From Streptomyces goshikiensis (lineage in GTDB: Bacteria; Actinomycetota; Actinomycetes; Streptomycetales; Streptomycetaceae): 64,000 bases of DNA. This document shows, in pieces, positions 8,415-16,186 of this stretch; the first letter of the stretch is position 1; every line of letters starts with the position of its first letter. The stretch covers positions 620,001 through 684,000 of the forward strand of contig NZ_BMVE01000003.1 in the NCBI RefSeq assembly GCF_014650555.1, written 5' to 3'. Position numbers and translations under genes: made by a program. The notes beneath the pieces are model-generated. The model was given only the letters and a program-made list of their open reading frames with translations. It had not been told where the DNA came from and did no database searches.

Positions 8415-9454
8415 GGGCCCTCCGACGCTTCGTCCGAGGTGTCCACGGCGGCGCCGCCGGCCGCGGCGGACGCCACCAGTGCGCTGCCCACCCGGGCGGT
8501 GCGCCGGGACGCGGCGAGCGGCATCGGCGCCGGCCCGCCCTCGCGCACCGCCCGCGCGAAGGCCTCGACCTGGAGCCTGTAGTGATTGGCGGCCGGGACG
8601 ATCTCCTCGCGGGCGCCGCCGTCCTGCGTCAGTACGGTGATGACCCCGTCCTCGCCGTCCATCGCCCAGGCGTTGCGGACCATGAGGGTGCCGCGGGTCC
8701 CCTGGAGTTCGTACGCGGCGCGCGGACCGTAGTCGATGCCGTAGTCGACGACCGCGGAGCGCCCCTGCCCGAAGTCCATCGTCGCGACCGCGCTGGTTTC
8801 CACGTCGAGGCCCGGGCGGCTGCTGAAGCGGGCGCTCACCCGCCGGGGAGCCTGCCCGAAGAACAGCAGCGGGACGTCCACGGCGTAGCAGCCGACGTCC
8901 CAGGTGGCTCCGCCGCCCAGGGCGGGCTCCAGCCGGATGTTGCCGCTGCCGCTCTCGATGCGGAACGCGAAGGAGGCCCGCACGAGGCGCAGTTCGCCGA
9001 TCGCGCCGGAGGCGAGGATCTCGGCGGCACGCGACTGCTGGGGGTGGAAGCGGTACATGAACGCCTCCATGACGGTGCGCGACGCCGCCTCGGCCGCCTT
9101 CTCGACGCGTGCGCAGCCGTCCTCGTCCATCGCCAGGGGCTTCTCGACGAGTACGTGCTTGCCGGCCGCCAGCGCCCGCAGCGTCCAGTCGACGTGCTCC
9201 GTGTTGGGCAGCGGTACGTAGACGGCGTCGACCGCGGGGTCCGCGAGGAGCGAGGCGTAGTCCGGGTGGGCGGTGGCGCCGAAGGCGCGGCCCACCTCCC
9301 GTGCGGAGCCGGCCCGCTCGGGGCGGCTGGCGACGGCGGTCAGGGCGCAGCCCGGGGCCGCGGCGATGGCCGGCATCAGATGGGTGGCGATGTAGGAGGT
9401 GGCACCCAGGACACCCCAGCGCAGGGCGCCGTCCCGCTCGTCGTGGGCTCTCAT
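8411..9454 (-). CDS. Gfo/Idh/MocA family oxidoreductase
   Basis: 347 residues. The N-terminal Rossmann domain begins LRWGVLGATSYIA. The family signature EKPLAMDE is near residue 98 and the C-terminal GGGATWDVGCYAVD near residue 178 is typical of glucose-fructose oxidoreductase and inositol dehydrogenase relatives. These enzymes oxidise or reduce one hydroxyl/keto group of sugars and cyclitols using NAD(P). The ATG at 9454 overlaps the GMC gene stop by 4 bases (ATGA), so the two are coupled. A role in redox tailoring of a cyclitol fits the neighbours but is inferred. Confidence 0.87.
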   Translation of the reverse strand: MRAHDERDGALRWGVLGATSYIATHLMPAIAAAPGCALTAVASRPERAGSAREVGRAFGATAHPDYASLLADPAVDAVYVPLPNTEHVDWTLRALAAGKHVLVEKPLAMDEDGCARVEKAAEAASRTVMEAFMYRFHPQQSRAAEILASGAIGELRLVRASFAFRIESGSGNIRLEPALGGGATWDVGCYAVDVPLLFFGQAPRRVSARFSSRPGLDVETSAVATMDFGQGRSAVVDYGIDYGPRAAYELQGTRGTLMVRNAWAMDGEDGVITVLTQDGGAREEIVPAANHYRLQVEAFARAVREGGPAPMPLAASRRTARVGSALVASAAAGGAAVDTSDEASEGP

Positions 9455-10989
9455 GCGTTGTCCTCCTGGATGAAGCGGGCCGCGCGTTCGGCGACGGCGG
9501 CCACGGCCGCGTGGATGTTTCCGGTGATCATGCTGGGGATGACGGAGGCGTCGGCCACGCGCAGGCCGCTCGTGCCCCGGACCCGCAGCCTCGGGTCGAC
9601 GACGGCGCCGGCATCCCCGTCGAGGCCGATCCGGCAGGTGCCGACCGGGTGGAACTGGGTCTGGGCGTTGGCCCGTACGAACGCCTCCAGTTCGCGCCGC
9701 GAGGCCGTCGCGGCGAGCGGCGCGGGGCCGGTCGTCAGCCCCGCGAGCGGGTCGGTGGCGGCGATGTCGCGGGCGATGCGCACCCCCTCCACCAGGACGT
9801 CGAGGTCGGCGGGGTCGCTGAGGTAGGCGGGGTCGATCAGGGGGTGCGCGCCGGGGTCGGCGGAGGCCAGCGCGAGCCGGCCGCGGCTGAGGGGGCGGGT
9901 GACGCCCGGACCTATGGTGAAACCGTGGCCGAGGCGCGCCGCGTTGTTGAGGTCCTTCATCGGGGCGAAGGACAGCTGGACCTCGGGCGCGCCCGACGCA
10001 CCGTCGAGGCACACGAAGCCGCCTGCCTCGCCGAGGTTGGAGGAATCGGCGACGGGGTGGCCCTCGGCGGTGTCGTAGGCGAGCGAGACCTGGACGTGGT
10101 CGTGGAGGTTGGAGCCGACGCCGGGCAGGTCCACGGCCACGGGTACGCCCAGCGCCGCCAGGTCCGCCGCCGGGCCGATGCCGCTGAGCAGCAGCAGCTG
10201 CGGGGCGGCGACGGCTCCCGCGCACACCACCACCTCGGTGGTGCAGCGGATCGAGCTCACCGGGCCCGCGCCACCGCGCCGGATCCGTACGCCCCTCACG
10301 CGGCCGCCCTCCAACAGGAGGCCCTGGACGGCCGCGTCCGTCACGAGGGTGAGGTTGGGGCGGTCGAGGGCGGGGCGCAGGTGGGTGCGGGCGGTGTGGC
10401 CGCGGCGGGCGGGAGAGCCCGGGGCGGCGGTCGTGCGGGTGGTGCGGTAGAGGCCCACGCCCTCCTGCCGGCCGGCGTTGAAATCGGGGTTGCCGGGCAG
10501 TCCGTACTTCTGCGCGGCTTCGACGAACGCGGCGGCGAACGGATGGGGCCCGGTGTTCTCGGCCACGGGGAGGCGGCCGTACGTCTCCGCGTCGGCGGGG
10601 CCTTCGAGACCCTTCAGGTACGGCATGAGGTGGCGGGCGTTCCAGGTGTCGCCGCCCCAGTGCTGCCAGGCGTCGAAGTCCGAGGCGGCGCCGCGGATGT
10701 GCACCATGGCGTTGATCGCGCCGGATCCGCCCACGACCCGGCCGCGGGGCCAAGCGAGGCGTCTGCCGTCGAGGGCGGCCTGCGGCGTGGTGCGGTAGCG
10801 CCAGTCCAGCTCGCCGCCGAGCAGCGAGGGCCAGGAGGCGGGCCGGGCGATGCGCGCGTCGGTGTCCGCGGGCCCGGCTTCCAGGAGCAGGACCCGACGG
10901 CCGGGGTCCTCGCTGAGGCGGGCGGCGACGACGCTGCCGGCCGCGCCCGCGCCGACCACGACGTAGTCGTAGGTGGTGAAGCTTTCCAT
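9451..10989 (-). CDS. GMC-family FAD oxidoreductase
   Basis: 512 residues from the ATG at 10989, which has AAGGA 7 bases upstream. The FAD-binding loop is VVVGAGAAGSVVAARL near residue 8. GMC signature 1 is near residue 75 (RGRVVGGSGAINAMV) and signature 2 near 250 (GAVAAPQLLLLSGIG). The C-terminal active-site region has QFHPVGTCRIG near residue 445 and a conserved TGNIHA near 490. The family oxidises alcohols (choline, glucose, alkanols) with FAD and often O2. Here it sits between an SDR and a Gfo/Idh enzyme, giving three different alcohol/ketone oxidoreductases in a row. Confidence 0.87.
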   Translation of the reverse strand: MESFTTYDYVVVGAGAAGSVVAARLSEDPGRRVLLLEAGPADTDARIARPASWPSLLGGELDWRYRTTPQAALDGRRLAWPRGRVVGGSGAINAMVHIRGAASDFDAWQHWGGDTWNARHLMPYLKGLEGPADAETYGRLPVAENTGPHPFAAAFVEAAQKYGLPGNPDFNAGRQEGVGLYRTTRTTAAPGSPARRGHTARTHLRPALDRPNLTLVTDAAVQGLLLEGGRVRGVRIRRGGAGPVSSIRCTTEVVVCAGAVAAPQLLLLSGIGPAADLAALGVPVAVDLPGVGSNLHDHVQVSLAYDTAEGHPVADSSNLGEAGGFVCLDGASGAPEVQLSFAPMKDLNNAARLGHGFTIGPGVTRPLSRGRLALASADPGAHPLIDPAYLSDPADLDVLVEGVRIARDIAATDPLAGLTTGPAPLAATASRRELEAFVRANAQTQFHPVGTCRIGLDGDAGAVVDPRLRVRGTSGLRVADASVIPSMITGNIHAAVAAVAERAARFIQEDNA

Positions 10990-11104
10990 GGGGATGTCCT
11001 TCGGGTGCGTCCTTCGCTCCACTGAGCAGGGGAGGGGCGGGAGGAGGGGGGACGGGGGCGTCCCCGGGCGGCGCGGCGCGGGGGCGTCCCCGGGCCGCGC
11101 CGCC

Positions 11105-11884
11105 TCAGGTCGCGAGGAATCCGCCGTCCACGCCGATGACCTGACCGTTCACGTACGAGGAGGCGGGGGAGAACAGCCACAGCGCCACGTCGCAGACCTG
11201 GTCCGGAGTGCCGATCTCCCCGGAGGGGATCAGCCCGCGCCAGGTGGTGGCCCCGCCGACGGCCGCCTCGGAGGCGGCCAGCATGTCGGACTCGACGGGA
11301 CCCGGGGCGACGGCGTTGACGCGGATGCCCTCGTGGGCGTGTTCGACGGCCGCCATGCGGGTCAGGGCCACCGCGGCGTGCTTCGAGGCGACGTAGGCGC
11401 CGATGCCGGGGAAGACGGTGCGCAGCCCGTGCACCGACGTGTTGTTGACGATGCTGCCGCCGCCGCCCTGGGCGGACATGAGCCGCAGTTCCTCCCGCAG
11501 GCACAGCCACAGCCCCCGGGTGTTGACGGCGAAGGCGCGGTCGAAGTCCTCCGTCGTCAGGTCGGCGAGGCGGCCGTCGCCGGGAACCCCGGCGTTGTTG
11601 AAGGCGTGGTCCACCCTTCCGTACAGCTCGACGGTCCGGGCGAACAGGTCGCGGACCTGGCCGGGGCTGGTGACGTCGCAGCGGACGAAGCGCGCCTCGC
11701 CGCCCCGCGCCCGGATCTCGCGCTCGGCCTCGGCGCCGCGCTCCTCGCTCCGGGCCGCGATGACGACGCGCAGCCCGGCCGCCGCGAACGCCACGGCGGC
11801 CGCCCTGCCGATGCCCGCGCTGCCGCCGGTGACGACGACGACCCGGCCGTCGGATCCGTCGGGGTCGTCGGGGGCTTCGCTCAT
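11105..11884 (-). CDS. Short-chain dehydrogenase/reductase
   Basis: 259 residues, classical SDR. It has TGGSAGIG near residue 19, NNAGVPG near 95, a serine in NNTSVHG near 147 and YVASK near 163, with the usual C-terminal GQVIGVDGGF. The ATG at 11884 shares ATGA with the stop of the cyclase gene, so it is translated together with it. Coupling to a sugar-phosphate cyclase makes a cyclitol ketone a plausible substrate (inference). Confidence 0.88.
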   Translation of the reverse strand: MSEAPDDPDGSDGRVVVVTGGSAGIGRAAAVAFAAAGLRVVIAARSEERGAEAEREIRARGGEARFVRCDVTSPGQVRDLFARTVELYGRVDHAFNNAGVPGDGRLADLTTEDFDRAFAVNTRGLWLCLREELRLMSAQGGGGSIVNNTSVHGLRTVFPGIGAYVASKHAAVALTRMAAVEHAHEGIRVNAVAPGPVESDMLAASEAAVGGATTWRGLIPSGEIGTPDQVCDVALWLFSPASSYVNGQVIGVDGGFLAT

Positions 11885-13086
11885 CGGTCGGCCCCCACGC
11901 GCTGTCCCGCCCGGCCGGCGCCGGTGCCGAGCAGGCGGCCCATGCCCGCGCAGGCCCGTTCGATCTCGTCTTCGCTGACGTCGTTGAGGAAGCACACCTC
12001 GCCGATCGCGGTGAGGATCGGCAGGTTCTGCTTGCCGTCGCGGTGCAGGACCGTGTCCGCGAGGCCCTCCAGGACGAGTTCCACGTCGCAGAAGAGCGGG
12101 TGCGAGGGGGCGAGCCCCATTCGCCGGGCCACGGCGACGATGCGCGTGAACTGGCCGTCGTCGATCAGGCCCCGGCCGGCGGCGAGGAGCGCGGAGAAGA
12201 CGCAGTCCATGGCCACGGCCTCGCCGTGCAGCAGCTCGGGGAGGGCCCGCATCTCCACCAGCGGCGAGAACGAGTGCCCGTAGTCCACGGACCGCTGGAG
12301 GTCCTTCTCCCACAGATTGGGCTGGAGCTCCTCGGCCATCCCCGCGATCGCCCGGCCGATGACCTCGTCGGCCACGGCTGCCGCCGGGCCCTCGCCGGGC
12401 CCCGGGTCCTGGAAGCGCGCCTCGATGAGCTCCGCGCCGTACTCCTCCAGGAGCTCGAACAGGCGCAGGTCCTTGATCAGGGCCATCTTGAAGATCTCGC
12501 CCATGCCGTTGCGCAGCTGGCGGCGCGGGACGGTGGCGAGGAAGGAGCGGTCGATCAGGGTCCGGGGCGGCGGGGTGTAGGCACCGAGACGGTTGCGGTA
12601 GCCGCCGTAGTTGATGCCCGACTTGGCGGCCACGCTGACGTCCACCTGGCCGAGGAGCGTGGTGGGCACCCGGACGAAGGGGATGCCGCGCCGGTAGAGA
12701 CTCGCGGCGAGCCCCACCACGTCGGCCACGACGCCGCCGCCGATGACGATCGGCGGGGAGCTGAGGCGGTTGGTGCCGACCTCGTTCAGTTTGTTGACCA
12801 CTTCCAGGACGCGCTCGATGGACTTGTTCTCCTCCGAGCCGGGAAGCGTCAAATAGTCGACGGGAACATCGTTCTCCGAGAAATAGGTGCGAATTTTCGC
12901 TCCGTACAGCTCGTCCACGGAATGGTCGAGAATGACGAGCCGGGTACCCGTACCGCGGCCGCCGCCGGGAACGGTGAGGAGGTCGGGATTCCCGGGATTC
13001 AACAGGTCGTGGGTTTCGACGATCTCGTATTCGACAGGTAATTCCGTCTGAATCTTCCAGCTCTGCTGACGCGTGGTTCCGCTCAT
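11881..13086 (-). CDS. Sugar-phosphate cyclase, sedoheptulose-7-phosphate (EEVS-like) type
   Basis: 401 residues, first gene of the ten-gene operon. It belongs to the dehydroquinate-synthase fold family, which cyclises sugar phosphates with NAD and a divalent metal. Visible features are GGGVVADVVGLAASLYRRGI near residue 125, RVPTTLLGQVD near 148, NGMGEIFKMALIKD near 200 and the metal-binding His pair in YGHSFSPLVEMRALPELLHG near 283-300. The GLAASLYRRG..RVPTT stretch and the length fit 2-epi-5-epi-valiolone synthases and their relatives better than dehydroquinate or deoxy-scyllo-inosose synthases. Which cyclitol isomer is made cannot be told. The ATG at 13086 has GGGAG 7 bases upstream. An upstream ATG at 13110 is less likely. 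Confidence 0.8.
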   Translation of the reverse strand: MSGTTRQQSWKIQTELPVEYEIVETHDLLNPGNPDLLTVPGGGRGTGTRLVILDHSVDELYGAKIRTYFSENDVPVDYLTLPGSEENKSIERVLEVVNKLNEVGTNRLSSPPIVIGGGVVADVVGLAASLYRRGIPFVRVPTTLLGQVDVSVAAKSGINYGGYRNRLGAYTPPPRTLIDRSFLATVPRRQLRNGMGEIFKMALIKDLRLFELLEEYGAELIEARFQDPGPGEGPAAAVADEVIGRAIAGMAEELQPNLWEKDLQRSVDYGHSFSPLVEMRALPELLHGEAVAMDCVFSALLAAGRGLIDDGQFTRIVAVARRMGLAPSHPLFCDVELVLEGLADTVLHRDGKQNLPILTAIGEVCFLNDVSEDEIERACAGMGRLLGTGAGRAGQRVGADR

Positions 13087-13134
13087 GGTGGTTCTCCCTC
13101 TCGCTGCCACAGCGTTCGGTTTGTTGCACCACGG

Positions 13135-13162
13135 AACATACAGCGAGGCCGGGGCGGCGCAA
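13135..13162 (-). promoter_or_regulatory. Candidate promoter of the cyclitol operon
   Basis: On the minus strand TTGCGC (13157-13162) and TATGTT (13135-13140) are separated by 16 bases, close to a housekeeping sigma promoter. The -10 box lies about 50 bases before the cyclase start codon. The surrounding stretch is markedly A+T-richer than the rest of the operon. This is pattern matching only. Confidence 0.45.
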
Positions 13163-13719
13163 ATGGAGATTTTCCCGCCATATGTCTTATTCGTCCTGTG
13201 TCTTGACGGGTGGGATGGTCCGGTTTCTGTTGCTCTCGCCCTCGCGGATCGGCCATGCTCGGGGTCCTGCGTGGTGGCTCAAAAGCGCCCCTCTCCTCGG
13301 CTCGCCGCCCCGCCGCGCGCTTGGGGCGGCGGCCGTGCCCCGTGACTGCCGGAGGCTGAAACAATTCGGTCGGACACCCTCCCGGGGGAGGGCGGGATCC
13401 GGTCAATCCGAGGGAGTTCGTATACGGTTTAACCATTGCTGTTGTGGCGTATCTCACCGTTAAATCCACCATCGGTATCCAGCGTTTGAGACGCGCCGGC
13501 GTCATCGAATCGAGCGGGCGGTACGGAATACCTTCGGTAACCCCGACCGGCCGGGGGCGGCCGTCATCGCTCGCCCCTCCGGCCCGCCCTGTCCTGACTT
13601 GACCTGACCGCCGTCCGCATGGCCCGCGCCGGTGCGTACGTTCAGCCCGCGGCGGTGATTCGGCGGCTCGGAACGTGTCGCCGCGCGCGATACCGGCCCC
13701 GGCGTGGAACCGTCTCTGC
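13163..13719. other. Intergenic region, no gene seen
   Basis: About 560 bases between the cyclase promoter and the small plus-strand gene. It contains lower-GC patches (about 13160-13220 and 13420-13490), including GGTTTAACC, which is nearly self-complementary. It is a possible regulatory region for the large operon. Open frames across it have poor codon character. Confidence 0.45.
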
Positions 13720-13956
13720 ATGACCGAAGGCTCGACACCTCACATCTCGCCGGCGCGGATCACCGTCCTGGGCGTTCAACCTGGAAACCCACCCTTCCGC
13801 ATCGTGGAGGTCGACGGAGAGTTCGTCGGCAGGGCGATGTCGATGACGGACGTGCTCCTGGTCGCCTCCGAGGCGGGGATTGCGATCCACGACCTCGACG
13901 ACCTCGACGTGGTCCGGTGGGTCGGCGGCGGCAAGTTCACCTGGACACCGCACTAG
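13720..13956 (+). CDS. Small hypothetical protein
   Basis: 78 residues, soluble. The ATG at 13720 begins MTEGSTPHISPARITVLGVQ. The body alternates beta-like hydrophobic stretches (FRIVEVDGEFVGRA) and ends VVRWVGGGKFTW. Codon use is good and the frame ends cleanly. Similar short proteins with a valine-rich core are common in streptomycetes as uncharacterised genes, but I cannot name a family. No strong ribosome site is visible. Confidence 0.6.
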   Translation: MTEGSTPHISPARITVLGVQPGNPPFRIVEVDGEFVGRAMSMTDVLLVASEAGIAIHDLDDLDVVRWVGGGKFTWTPH

Positions 13957-14143
13957 CCCGGTCAGGGCATCCCTTCCGGGGCGCGGTGTTGGGCGATAGG
14001 AGGACCGCCCCGGCGACTTCTTCGTGTCATCTGCCAGTACGGCGGCCGGACGGGGGCGGAGCAGACTCACTGCCACGACCCCGTGGCCACGACCGAGGAC
14101 CGGCGCGGCCGCGTACAGGCGATCCGAAAGAGGGGGGCGGCAC

Positions 14144-14887
14144 GTGAGCGTGCAGCAGTACGACGAGATCGGTGAGGCGTTCGAGGGGTTCAAGTCCCTG
14201 CCGCTGATGCGGTACGGGGAGGTGCCGAGCTTCCTGGGCATGGTCGGGGACGTGAGGGGCAAGTCGGTGCTCGACCTCGCGTGCGGCACCGGGTTCTACA
14301 GCAGGGAGTTCAAACGGCGCGGCGCGACCGACGTCCTCGGTGTCGACATCTCCGCCGAGATGATCGCCGCCGGGGAGCAGGCCGAGCGGCGCGAGCCGCT
14401 GGGTGTCCGCTACGAGGTCGGTGACGTGGCCGAACTGCGCCCGCTTGAGCGGCGCTTCGACATCGCGGTGGGCGTGCAGTGCCTCAACTACGCGGAGGAC
14501 ATCGCGGCGATGGAGCGGATGTGCCGCGCCGTCCACCGGAGCCTGGTGCCGGGCGGAGAGTTCTTCGTACTCGCCCAGAAACCCGACTACCGCTTCGACT
14601 GCGCGTCGTTGGACGCGTACGGGTTCCGCTGCGAGGCGACCGGCCAAGAGGCGCAGACGGGTCCGCGGGTGCGGGTCACGGCTCTCCTCGACCCCCAGCC
14701 GATCAGCATCGTCGCCACGGCCCCGCGCCGCGAGGTCTACGAGGAGTCCTTGCGGGGGGCCGGGTTCGGCGCGCTGGAGTGGGTCCCGCTCCAGGTGTCC
14801 GAAGCGGGTGTCCGCGAGTTCGGCGAGGAGTTCTGGGCGGACCTCCTCGCGAACCCGCCGCTGGAGATGCTCCGCTGCCGCAGCTGA
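14144..14887 (+). CDS. Class I SAM methyltransferase, ToxA-like
   Basis: 247 residues. SAM motif I is VLDLACGTGFYSREF near residue 42, the acidic end of strand beta2 is VLGVDISAEM near 66, and post-motif I is VGDVAELRPLERRFD near 92. The N-terminal QQYDEIGEAFEGFK and overall layout resemble the ToxA/toxoflavin N-methyltransferase group. The GTG at 14144 is preceded by a G-rich ribosome site (AAGAGGGGGG). It stands alone, convergent with the hydrolase at 14921. Substrate unknown. Confidence 0.82.
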   Translation: MSVQQYDEIGEAFEGFKSLPLMRYGEVPSFLGMVGDVRGKSVLDLACGTGFYSREFKRRGATDVLGVDISAEMIAAGEQAERREPLGVRYEVGDVAELRPLERRFDIAVGVQCLNYAEDIAAMERMCRAVHRSLVPGGEFFVLAQKPDYRFDCASLDAYGFRCEATGQEAQTGPRVRVTALLDPQPISIVATAPRREVYEESLRGAGFGALEWVPLQVSEAGVREFGEEFWADLLANPPLEMLRCRS

Positions 14888-14920
14888 CCGGCCGGCCGGC
14901 CGCTCGGCAGCCGGGGCGCC

Positions 14921-15868
14921 CTACTTGGATTCGACCCGGCCGACCGGGGTGGGGGCGGCCGTGAGTGTCTCGCGCGCCGCCCGCCAGGCGGCGTGGTCGG
15001 GGTGGAACGCGGTACGGAGCCAGGCCGCGGTCAGCCGGCCTACGGCGGTGACCCGTTCGGGGTCCTCGTCCGTGGTCTCGGCGGCGTCGTACCCGGCGAT
15101 CCCGCCGAGACCGTGCTCCGCGTCGAACAGGGTGATCAGGGTCTTGGGGCCGGGGGCGAGGGTGTACGGGTCGGCGTGCCAGTCCGGCCCCATGTCCGTG
15201 AAGTGCCGGGAGTCGTCCTTGTCACCGGCGACGACCAGCGTGGGGGTGGTCATGGTGGAGAAGTCGATGCTCTGGAGGAACGGCACCTGCGCGGCCATGG
15301 GCCCGGTGAGGACGCCGCCACCCCGGCCGGGGGCGGCGAGCAGTACGCCCGCCTTGATCCGGGGCTCGAACAGGTTCGCTTCCTTCCCGGTGTCGGGGTC
15401 GGTGACCCGGGCGCCCAGCAGGAGGCCGGCGGTGTGACCGCCCAGCGAGTGCCCGGCCACGGCGACCTTGTCGTGATCGACCCGCCCCGCCAGCTGCGGC
15501 ACGGCGGCCTCGATCAGGCCGAGCCGGTCGAGGACGTGCGTCATGTCCTCGGCGCGCGAGCGCCAGAAGTACGGCGCTCCGGGGGTGTCGGCGTGCAGGT
15601 GGCTCAGCGTGCGGGAGCTGAGGTGGGTGGGCTGGATGACGACGAACCCGTGCGCCGCCCAGTGGTTCGCCAGTGGCGCGTAGCCGTTCAGCGAGGAGAG
15701 GTGGTTCGAGCGGCCGTGGCCGTGGGAGAGGAGGATGACGGGGAGACCGGTCCCGGTCACGGGCGCCGAGACGCGGACCTGGAGGTCCGCGGGGCGCCCG
15801 GGTACGGACAGCACCACCGGGCTGTAGGACAGCACCGGGGTCGTGTCGGCGGATGTGGATGCGCTCAT
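14921..15868 (-). CDS. Alpha/beta-fold hydrolase (chlorophyllase/PAF-acetylhydrolase-like)
   Basis: 315 residues, without a clear signal peptide. The oxyanion-hole region is LLSHGHGRSNHL near residue 45. The nucleophile elbow is GHSLGG near residue 142, the acid is probably the Asp in VVAGDKDDSRH near 215, and the His is in DAEHGLGG near 254. It should cleave esters or small amides. The ATG at 15868 has AGGGG about 10 bases upstream. It diverges from the P450 gene across a region with a pronounced double palindrome, suggesting joint control. Confidence 0.82.
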   Translation of the reverse strand: MSASTSADTTPVLSYSPVVLSVPGRPADLQVRVSAPVTGTGLPVILLSHGHGRSNHLSSLNGYAPLANHWAAHGFVVIQPTHLSSRTLSHLHADTPGAPYFWRSRAEDMTHVLDRLGLIEAAVPQLAGRVDHDKVAVAGHSLGGHTAGLLLGARVTDPDTGKEANLFEPRIKAGVLLAAPGRGGGVLTGPMAAQVPFLQSIDFSTMTTPTLVVAGDKDDSRHFTDMGPDWHADPYTLAPGPKTLITLFDAEHGLGGIAGYDAAETTDEDPERVTAVGRLTAAWLRTAFHPDHAAWRAARETLTAAPTPVGRVESK

Positions 15869-15963
15869 GACGAGTCGTTCCCCTCTGTGGAGCCCGCGCG
15901 CCGGTCGTCTCGTACGAACGGCGACGGGCAGGGCGGTCGGGGCGGCCCGCTTCGGCCAAACAG

Positions 15964-16009
15964 AAACGGAACCCCGCTCCGTATTATTATCCGGAGCGGC
16001 GTTCCGTTT
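15964..16009. promoter_or_regulatory. Double operator flanking a TATTATTAT core
   Basis: Two 18-base arms (15964-15981 and 15992-16009) form an inverted repeat with one mismatch around a 10-base A+T core, TATTATTATC. Each arm is also nearly palindromic by itself (CGGA-N7-TCCG). Two adjacent TetR-style sites thus bracket a likely -10 element between the divergent hydrolase and P450 genes. Repression of both genes is the natural reading. No regulator gene is directly adjacent. Confidence 0.65.
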
Positions 16010-16186
16010 TGTCAAACGGTGCGGGGAGGCTGGCGCTGCGAGTCCGTTCCCGTGGGGTGGAACTGGTCCGATCGGCCCGGCGCGGACATCCGTAAGGCGG
16101 CAGAAGATGAGGAAAGCGGCATATCCGGAGGTTCACGCATATAACCTCACCCTCGACAGTGAGGACGACGTACTGCTGGAGGCGTC

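Noticed and set aside
11881..13086. Calling the cyclase 2-deoxy-scyllo-inosose synthase
   Set aside because: Length, N-terminal extension and the GLAASLYRRG region fit sedoheptulose-7-phosphate cyclases better, and no aminotransferase or glycosyltransferase accompanies it.
13083..13721. Minus-strand frame of 212 codons upstream of the cyclase
   Set aside because: It crosses the A+T-rich promoter area, has poor codon use and no recognisable domain.
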